The position numbers and the translations under genes were made by a program. The notes under the pieces are model-generated. The model worked only from the letters and a program-made list of their open reading frames with translations, did no database searches and was not told where the DNA came from. From assembly GCA_023515795.1 (NCBI GenBank), contig JALGPX010000006.1:33373-97372 (forward strand): 64,000 bases of DNA. The letters are read 5' to 3'. Shown here piece by piece: positions 57,171 through 64,000 of this stretch. Numbering within the stretch: the first letter of the stretch is position 1; each line of letters begins with the position of its first letter. Origin of the DNA: Amoeboaphelidium occidentale (Eukaryota; Aphelidiomycota; Aphelidea).

Positions 57171-60100
57171 CTATTGGGCTAATACATTCGTGTAGTCAGC
57201 AACATTAATAGAGACGCTTTTGGTACAGTTGTGCGTCTTGTAAATTCCCACTAATCTCGTAGCCAATTCAAACATATCGTTTCTCAAGCTGATAATCACA
57301 AACTGAGCATTCTTCGTGCGCTCCTTGATGTAATTTGCAATAATAGAAACATTTCTAAAGTCAAGAGCGGCATCAATTTCGTCCATGATGTACAATGGAG
57401 TTGGTTTATAGTGATGTAAAGCAAAAACTAGAGCCAAAGATGACAAGGTCTTCTCGCCACCAGATAAGTTGGCTATGTTCTTCCAACTCTTCTTTGGAGG
57501 CATAACACTGAACAATATTCCCTCACTAAATGGATCCAAGCTATCAACAAGCTCAAGCTCGGCATTTCCACCAAGTGTGATGAGCTGATACATTTCCTTC
57601 ATCTTCTGAGAAATAATCCTGAAACCATCCATGAACTCATTATGTCTTTGCTTCTTTAAATTGTCGTACTTGTTTTTAATATCATCTCTCGCTAGAGTAA
57701 TTTTCTCGAGCTCTTGCAAGCGACCCATATATTCTTCATTTAACTTCTTGAATTCCTCTAGAACAGCCAAATTAGGATTCATCTTTGAAATTTCTGCCTC
57801 AAAACGTTTGACAGATGCTTCTAAAGATTTTAAAGTCACTTTTTCGTCTTCCTCAGTTGAGATATCCATCTCATTGTCTTCAGTCATACTCTCCAACATT
57901 TTTGTATAATGAACAATCCTCTGCTGGTATTCCTGTGCGAGTGAGTCAATCTTCTGCATTTTTGTTTTGGCTTGACTAAAATCCTTCTCAAACTTGTTCT
58001 GTTTCATCAACATTTCATCCAAAGATTCTTTTAATGAGTCAAGTTTCTCTTTCTTTTCTTCCAGCAACTAAAAATTGAGATAATCAATGGTAAGAACTTA
58101 CACAAGATAGTTTTTCGACTTCTTGTCTCAAATGATCATTGGTACTGTTCCCTGTTTTGTCAAAAGATTGCAACTCCTTTTCGATTTCTTGAAGTTCCTC
58201 CTGAGCTTTTTGGATACTGGCAGTAGCTTTATCAAGAGCTTTCTGAGTAGTTTTCTTTTCATTTCTCAAACGATGAAGTGAGTCTTTAGTCCCTTTGTAC
58301 TCATCATCTAGATCCTTAACTTTTGCGTGGACCTTCTTCAACTCAGTACCACCAATGTTGACCAATTGAGTTTGGAGAACAGCGATTTCCTCCTTAAGAG
58401 AAGCACAATTATCTTTCAAGTTAATTTCTTCATCCTTTAACGAATTGATTTCATCGTAAAGAACAGCAACCTTCTTCTCATAATCATCCACATCGAAACC
58501 AGCACTGTATTGTAAGGAGGCCAATTCATTTTTCATCAGTTCCAAGCTTGTCTGGGCTTTTAATCTCTCAGATTCTAATTGAAGAACTTCTTTCTCCAGC
58601 GAAGATGCCTTCTCGCCAGTTTTTTCAAGCGTATCTGTCAATTCACTCAATTTTCCTTCAATATCACTGACTTCATTTTTAATCGTCACCAAATCGTTCT
58701 TTGTGTAATCTCCTGTAGATTTGGAGCTCTTCTTAAAGGCTCCTTTCAAAACTTTGTTACCACCGCCAGTGATCGTTCCGCTCTTCTCAATAACTTTACC
58801 ACACAAAGTTACCGTCTTCCATCTCTTTTTGCCATAAGCAACTCTATTGGCTTGTGCAAGATCTTTGGCTACAATCGTTTCTCTAACAACATGATAGAAT
58901 GCTTTTCTCAATTCCTCTTGGTCAGGCTTGATCAAATCAATTAGTCTTGGAACTTTCTCTGGAGTTTCAACATTATCAGGAACATCTCCGCATTTCTGCA
59001 AGACAACAAAAGATGCACGCCCACATCTCTTCTCTTTGAGAATTTTCAAGCAAGCCTCAGCAGTCTCAACAGAATCAACAACGATCCACTGGAGCTTGTC
59101 TTTAAACGATGATGAAATTGCGACATCAAACTTCTCTTCAATAGATCCCAACTCTGATAGTCTCCCATAGATTCCTGGAAGTCTTCCGGAAACCTTCTCT
59201 CGATTCAAATGTTTGATGAGATCACCTTGAGTATCAGCAGCCTCTAAACTGATTTTGACCTGTTGAAGTTTGCCCTTTTCTTGAGACGACTTGTAATCCA
59301 TTTCTTCTTTCAAAGATTTCAAATCATGCAACTTTTTAGTTGTTTCGGACAGCATCTTCTTTTTGGGCTCCAAGACTTTATCAATTGAAGAAATATAATT
59401 TTCCTTCTCCTTCAATTCCTTTTCCAATCTTTTTGTATTTGCTTTGTAATCTTGCGCTCCTTGCTCATACTTTGTCTTTTCCTGAGTAAGAATATCAACT
59501 TCAGATTGTTTCACGTTAATCTGGCCTTTGACAGCATTGATTTTTTGCATCCAAGGTTCAAGCTCCTTCTTCTTTGCATCTAATTTAACTTGTACTGGAC
59601 CTGTTTTATCTTTCAGCTTTTCACAAATCTTTGCAGATTCTTGCCTTGCCACGTCTAGTTTATCAGAGATGGCAGCCAGTTCTTTCTCCATTTTACTTTC
59701 ATCAGATTCATGATTCTTAAGCCAGACTTTGCTTTCACTGATGACATTTTGATCTTTCTCAAGCTGTTTCTGCAATTTCTTCTTCTTTTGAGTAAGATGC
59801 TTTGATGCCTCTTCATGCTTGATGGCTTCTTTGTCAGCAGCTTGATACGCAGTTTCAGCCTTGTGCAGCGCCTTCTGAGTTTCTTTGAATTCGCTTAGAG
59901 CTTTTTCGTACTCAGCTTTTGTTTCTTTTCTTGAGTTGTCTTCTTCGCCCTTTACAGAGTTCAAGGATTGAATAGCACTCTCAATTTCTTGTTTCTCCTG
60001 CGCCTGACATTCCAACTTTTCTTTCAAGTCAATAATATTCAACTTGAAAAGTTTCTTCTTTGCCATCTTCAGATTCTTCTCGCATTCCAAATACTTCTCC

Positions 60101-60857
60101 GCGACGGCTTTGTCACCTTCCAAGTTCTGGACTTCTGTCTCAACAACTTTTACTCGATTCAGCTGCTCTGTCCTGCGATCATTCAGCTGTTCAAACAATT
60201 GGAAATTATTCTCGATTTCTTCCTTGTACTTTGACGTGCCAATGATATCCTCCAAATACTCAAGCAAACCTTCGTCGTTATCGTTTTGACCTTTTGGTTT
60301 CATCTGAGCAATTTGTTCAACTTCGCCTTGCAAGATAAGGAACCTCTTATGATCTAAATCGATGCCCTTGTCTTTGAGCAAATTTGTAATTTCAGAGTAA
60401 GAGCTCGTGCGACCATTCAAGTAATACTTTGAAGTATTGTTTACGGAAGAAGTGCGAGCGACAGTCAACTCAGAACCCGGAACCATTTCGTAGCCATCAT
60501 CAGAAGTATCGTAAATCTCACAAAAGTGCACCTCCGCTTTGCATTGCTCCAAATCTGGATACTTTGCTGACTTATGCACCAACCCAGACAAATTCTCCTG
60601 TCTCATTTTCTTAGCCTTGAACCCAAACACAAATAGCAGAGCATCAATAACATTCGACTTTCCTGAACCATTGGGGCCAACGATGGCTGTAAAGGACTTG
60701 AAACAACAGTTTAAGCAATCTTGGCGAAAGAAGTAAAAAGTACCTTTTCAAACGGGCCGATTTCTATTACGCCAGCGTAAGACTTGAAATTCTCCAAAAC
60801 AAGTTTTTGAATTATCAGACGAGGCTTTCTGTCCTCTGAAGCATTGTCGAAGGTCAT
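57171..60857 (-). CDS. SMC4: Condensin subunit SMC4
   Basis: An SMC ATPase of about 1201 residues. Three exons (60857-60744, 60696-58102, 58067-57171), introns 47 and 34 bp. The head-proximal N-terminus has LVLENFKSYAGVIEIGPFEK, then Walker A GPNGSGKSNVIDALLFVFG. Long coiled coils flank the hinge (YGRLSELGSIEEKFDVAISS, then VIEKSGTITGGGNKV). The C-terminal head has LSGGEKTLSSLALVFALH (signature) and LYIMDEIDAALDFRN (Walker B). The KSYAG and GEVEQIAQMKPKG motifs favour SMC4 over SMC1-3. It pairs with SMC2 to compact mitotic chromosomes. In-frame Met codons continue to 60995, which would overlap the small gene on the plus strand; the Met at 60857 avoids that. Confidence 0.95.
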
Positions 60858-60930
60858 TTGTGTGAATATTTTCTCCCTGTTGTTGTTGCAAATCTGATTG
60901 CAATCATCGCGCAACTTGGCAGATTTCAAC

Positions 60931-61113
60931 ATGGATATCCACTTACTAGACAAGGAGCCAGCGCACAAGTGTCGCATCGATGAGGATAAAGCCAAGTTCT
61001 CGCATCTGTTGGATAATGTTCTTGGCGCTCCACTGAAGACCGTCGATAATTCCAGGGATCCTCGAATACCTGCACCTGTAAAGTATAATCAGTATATCGA
61101 TCAGTTCAAATGA
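60931..61113 (+). CDS. Small acidic/basic protein, unrecognised
   Basis: A 60-residue frame, MDIHLLDKEPAHKCRIDEDK and on to PVKYNQYIDQFK, starting just beyond the SMC4 start on the opposite strand. A polyadenylation-like AATAAA lies about 27 bp after the stop (61140). No domain was recognised. The open frame is short, so it rests on composition and position; it could be a real small gene with its promoter inside SMC4, or chance. Confidence 0.4.
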   Translation: MDIHLLDKEPAHKCRIDEDKAKFSHLLDNVLGAPLKTVDNSRDPRIPAPVKYNQYIDQFK

Positions 61114-61165
61114 TTCTCGTATGTTATGTTTGTGAATCGTAATAAATCTTTTATTGCTAAGTATG

Positions 61166-61762
61166 TTACTGCAACTGCTTTTTCTTTGGTTGCTTAGCCT
61201 TTTTTGGCTTCTTGACCTTCTTTTGAGTTAAAGGTTCTGGTGCTTCCATGCCGTGTTCATGCATGAATGGGCAATCTTTTCTTGCACACTTTCCAGCAGC
61301 CCAATACTTGCATGTTATCGCAATCGATCCTTTTGGTGCAGGTGGCAACTGGATTGTACTTCCATCTGATGGCGATGACGGAATGATGTCAGGAACCTTT
61401 TCGTAGATACACCCCGGCGATGCCTTTTTTGATGATTCCGCGTTATCTGACCATAGGAAATGCAAGTTTCTTTCCATATCAACCATGTCGTTGCCGATTA
61501 TTGGTTTAGGTGTGTTGCTCCCGAATAACTTTTGTGCATTCTTGGAGGTTGCACATGTTGAAACAGCACTGTTTTCAAAGTAGCTACCATCATCATTAGA
61601 CATGCTAATCAACAACACTGAGTTGAATATATTAAAAACGTTCTTGGTATTCTGCGGTTGTTGCTTGCGAGTCAAGTGCGCGCCTGGAACCTTGCTGTAG
61701 CGATGAGGTTCAGGTAAAAACCATCCAGGAACATGAGTGTTTTGAGTATAGAAAGAATGCAT
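61166..61762 (-). CDS. CCCH zinc-finger protein
   Basis: A 198-residue protein with a single C-x7-C-x5-C-x3-H finger, CKYWAAGKCARKDCPFMH, near the C-terminus, typical of RNA-binding CCCH proteins. The end is a lysine-rich low-complexity tail (KKVKKPKKAKQPKKKQLQ) that could bind RNA or serve as a nuclear signal. The rest is Ser/Asn-rich with no domain seen. The start at 61762 is the first Met; a shorter form from Met54 (MSNDDGSYF) is possible. The 3' end lies about 50 bp from the small gene. No ortholog was recognised. Confidence 0.7.
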   Translation of the reverse strand: MHSFYTQNTHVPGWFLPEPHRYSKVPGAHLTRKQQPQNTKNVFNIFNSVLLISMSNDDGSYFENSAVSTCATSKNAQKLFGSNTPKPIIGNDMVDMERNLHFLWSDNAESSKKASPGCIYEKVPDIIPSSPSDGSTIQLPPAPKGSIAITCKYWAAGKCARKDCPFMHEHGMEAPEPLTQKKVKKPKKAKQPKKKQLQ

Positions 61763-61937
61763 TTCTGATCTAATTAATTCTCAATGAAAGAAGCGTTCTT
61801 TATATATTTCATAATGTTGCAGCCGAGACGTTACTATTGGTTCTCCGCGCCAGCAAGATCAATCACGACTATCCTATTGGTTCATCCGAAAGACGCCACA
61901 TGTTGCGACAACTAAGACCCTATTGAACAAGTTTAAT

Positions 61938-62604
61938 CTATTTGAAATACTCCGGAATAGCTTCAGCCAGTTTCTTTTGCTGAAGCTCTTCATTGGCTTT
62001 GATAAACTCTTCTGGTGTCATATTTTGCCATAATCGCCTAGAGATCGTTTCCAAGTCAGGATCTTCATGAAATTTAGTGATATTCGCTGCATAAGGATGC
62101 TTATCATCAGGAAATATTAATAATCGTCCGACTCTTCTCGTTCTGAGCTTGTTCTTTGGCAGCATTCCGTAAACTGCATTGTAAATAATTCGTTCGGGTG
62201 TCTTCTGCTGCATCATCCAGAATGGCGTTTCCGTAACTCCGCCAGGATATCCTAAACATTAATCACGGCATAAATAGCTAACCTGAATGCGTCTTATAGA
62301 TTTTGGTCTGTCTCTTGTTACCAGACACCGTGATGTGCCTTGCGTTAATAACGACAACATAATCTCCACAGTCGTCTAAAGATCACTTGTTAATCATCCA
62401 TTAAATAAAGTACTCGATGGATTATACACGGGCTTATGTTCTCCAGCTAAAGTTGATGCGATACCGCGACAAAAGTGACCAAGAACTTGACCCTTTGCGT
62501 CACACAAGTGCCATAATCTAGAGAACGCGATTCCAGTCTAATTATCAAGTAAGTTGTTGATCGTAAAGCATTAGACGAATTACCTGGCCGTTTGCAAATG
62601 ACAT
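61938..62604 (-). CDS. MRPL13: Mitochondrial large ribosomal subunit protein uL13m
   Basis: Four exons (62604-62584, 62537-62414, 62375-62283, 62251-61938), introns 46, 38 and 31 bp, give 183 residues of a uL13 family protein. Family blocks are [20 protein letters not shown] (about 14-33), [38 protein letters not shown] and [18 protein letters not shown], as in bacterial L13 (GDYIIVLNA, AVKGMLPKG). The C-terminal extension is typical of mitochondrial forms. Exon 1 codes for only seven residues. The start lies 61 bp from that of the divergent RPAP3 gene. The two internal joins restore family motifs, so the model is reliable. Confidence 0.93.
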
Positions 62605-62665
62605 ATTTCACCGTTCAAAATCGAATTGTCAATGTTTCTCTGATTCAATTTGTTGCGCGATCGAA

Positions 62666-63796
62666 ATGGAATTCCAATTCAAACCTGTTCGGGACGCTGA
62701 GATCGTTAAGGAGGTCATTCAGGATTTACATCAATTCGAAGATGAGCTGAAAGCCAAAGGCATGAAGAAAGTTTTTAGCGTGAATGTGGAGATGAACAAG
62801 GGCGAAATTAAAGGCATCAAGACAACTAAAAGGCGCAACACCTCAGAGAAGAAGGAACGTATCGCAGGAACAGATTATTCCAAATGGGAAAAGTTTGATG
62901 TTGAGGAAGCGATGGAGGAAGTCGATTTGCAGGAGGATTTGAAGAGACAAGAAGCAGCTGAAATGAAGGAGAAAGGCAATGCGCTTTTCAAGAAGGGAAA
63001 ATATACCGAGTCGCTGGAGTTTTACTCGAAAGCTATTAAACTGGACCCAAAGAACGCGGTGTATTACGTCAATAGGGCCATGGCAAATTTGAAACTGGAG
63101 AATTATCAGGATGTTGTTGGAGATTGTTCAGTATGTCTTGTCTTGGAGGCTAAGAATGTTAAGGCGCTGTTTCGGCGTGCTAAAGCGTATTACAAACTGG
63201 AGAAATTCCGAGAGGCCAAGATTGATCTTGAAGCAGCTTTACAAGTAGAACCCAAAAATCAGGAAGTTAAAACTATGCTTGAGTATATAATCAAAATTAC
63301 TAGGAGACGGATAATTCCTATAACGGAGGTTAATGCAGATCTTGTGAAAGAGATAAAAGAGAATGCGAAAGCTGTTGGTGGATTTCAGAAGGGAAACTTC
63401 GTTGAGGTTCAGCCTCCTGTTGTGCACAGATGTTTTGTCGCTCCTAAGACTTCAGCGGATTTTCTTCGAGACTGGAAAACACTTTACAATAACGAAAATG
63501 CTCTGTATGATTACTTGAAACTAATTGACGTTAAATTGATTCCTTCGTTGTTCAAATCTTCTTTAGAACCTGTACATCTTAAATCCATGTTCTCCGTAGT
63601 GAAGAATATTTCTTTGAAACACGACTCTCCAGAAGAAGTATTGAATTTTATGGCTGCATTATCAAAAACAGAGCGTTTCAGTATGAACCTTGCTTTTCTT
63701 ACGAAACAAAGCAGAGAAGGTAATTTTAGCATTCGACTATTACATCAACTTTTTAGATATGGCAATTATATTCAAAGAACTAAGAGCTTCTTCTAA
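62666..63796 (+). CDS. RPAP3: RPAP3-like R2TP co-chaperone
   Basis: An intronless 376-residue protein with one TPR domain and an RPAP3-type C-terminal domain. KWEKFDVEEAMEEVD precedes the TPRs (about 103-205): MKEKGNALFKKGKYTESLEF, YYVNRAMANLKLENYQDVV and ALFRRAKAYYKLEKFREA, which should hold the Hsp90/Hsp70 C-terminal EEVD through a Lys/Asn/Arg clamp. The C-terminus (from about 255, APKTSADFLRDWKTLYNNE, SLFKSSLEPVHLKSM) is the domain that binds RuvBL1/2 in R2TP. Human RPAP3 is 665 residues with two TPR blocks, so this is a reduced form closer to SPAG1/Tah1-like sizes. R2TP helps assemble RNA polymerase II, snoRNPs and PIKKs. Confidence 0.88.
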   Translation: MEFQFKPVRDAEIVKEVIQDLHQFEDELKAKGMKKVFSVNVEMNKGEIKGIKTTKRRNTSEKKERIAGTDYSKWEKFDVEEAMEEVDLQEDLKRQEAAEMKEKGNALFKKGKYTESLEFYSKAIKLDPKNAVYYVNRAMANLKLENYQDVVGDCSVCLVLEAKNVKALFRRAKAYYKLEKFREAKIDLEAALQVEPKNQEVKTMLEYIIKITRRRIIPITEVNADLVKEIKENAKAVGGFQKGNFVEVQPPVVHRCFVAPKTSADFLRDWKTLYNNENALYDYLKLIDVKLIPSLFKSSLEPVHLKSMFSVVKNISLKHDSPEEVLNFMAALSKTERFSMNLAFLTKQSREGNFSIRLLHQLFRYGNYIQRTKSFF

Positions 63797-63886
63797 TGGA
63801 ACGAATTTTATAAAGAAAGCAAGCGCTCTGGCGAAAACTTTTGGGATCGCTGCAAAATAGAAATTTTTTTCAAGCTTTGATTTGAT

Positions 63887-63922
63887 CGATTCTGCTCTGC
63901 ACGCTCTTGCAGAGCAGAATCG
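63887..63922. other. Perfect 14-bp hairpin near right edge
   Basis: CGATTCTGCTCTGC at 63887-63900 and its exact reverse complement at 63909-63922 enclose an 8-nt loop (ACGCTCTT). It lies about 90 bp after the RPAP3 stop. It could be an RNA stem, a 3' processing signal or half of a longer inverted element beyond the edge. Confidence 0.7.
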
Positions 63923-64000
63923 CGTCTTATCTGTTATCCAATGCGTCTCTATGATGTAAAAAAGTTATCCCTGTCTTAGCCATAGTGCTGACAACTTTTG

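Overview
ORGANISM. The window is nuclear DNA of a compact eukaryote, most likely an early-diverging member of the fungal lineage (chytrid, rozellid or aphelid grade). Lysine is made through alpha-aminoadipate reductase (LYS2), a pathway typical of fungi and their closest relatives, and there are fungal-type COQ11, ADP1, UTP13, TPS2-like and PBY1-like TTL genes. These sit beside genes rare or absent in yeasts and moulds: cobalamin-dependent methionine synthase, an ITFG1-like FG-GAP protein and a many-domain myosin. The standard code is used. Introns are 31-47 bp, GT..AG, and were found by restoring reading frame and family homology at each junction. Gaps between genes are often under 100 bp, and several neighbours share tiny divergent promoters or overlap at their 3' ends. 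No bacterial operon, CRISPR array, rRNA or convincing tRNA gene was seen. LAYOUT. 0-8 kb: LCB1 (cut by the left edge), a myosin fused to CH, RhoGEF, PH and Sec7 domains, and a membrane-anchored glycosyltransferase-like protein. 8-13 kb: a coiled-coil orphan, a TTL-family protein, COQ11, a probable Scm3 centromere-histone chaperone and an acyltransferase. 13-24 kb: amino-acid synthesis, with LYS2, ILV6 and a LEU2-LEU1 fusion; between the last two lie an ankyrin-repeat gene, a dispersed 250-bp repeat and a Myb-like gene. 24-35 kb: TRAPP subunit TRS20, a coiled-coil orphan, a mitochondrial carrier, U1-70K, ITFG1, PGS1 and TPS2. 35-48 kb: P450 reductase, a KEX1-like carboxypeptidase with a 16-nt exon, a hybrid histidine kinase, a DUF1365 protein and the ABCG transporter ADP1. 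47-53 kb: PWP1, UTP13, PHS1 and the second repeat copy. 53-64 kb: methionine synthase, condensin SMC4, a 60-residue protein, a CCCH zinc-finger protein, mitochondrial uL13m and RPAP3. HOW THE GENES RELATE. Neighbours are mostly unrelated housekeeping genes. Exceptions are the amino-acid genes at 13-24 kb and the head-to-head ribosome-biogenesis pair PWP1/UTP13. Four runs of N (23202, 39491, 43667, 53922) are each flanked by the same 127-291 bp in near-identical copies. These are best read as unmerged allelic contig ends, so the interruptions there are artefacts and the genome is probably heterozygous. STANDOUTS. The myosin-CH-DH-PH-Sec7-PH protein and the IPM dehydrogenase-IPM isomerase fusion are the two most unusual architectures in the window.
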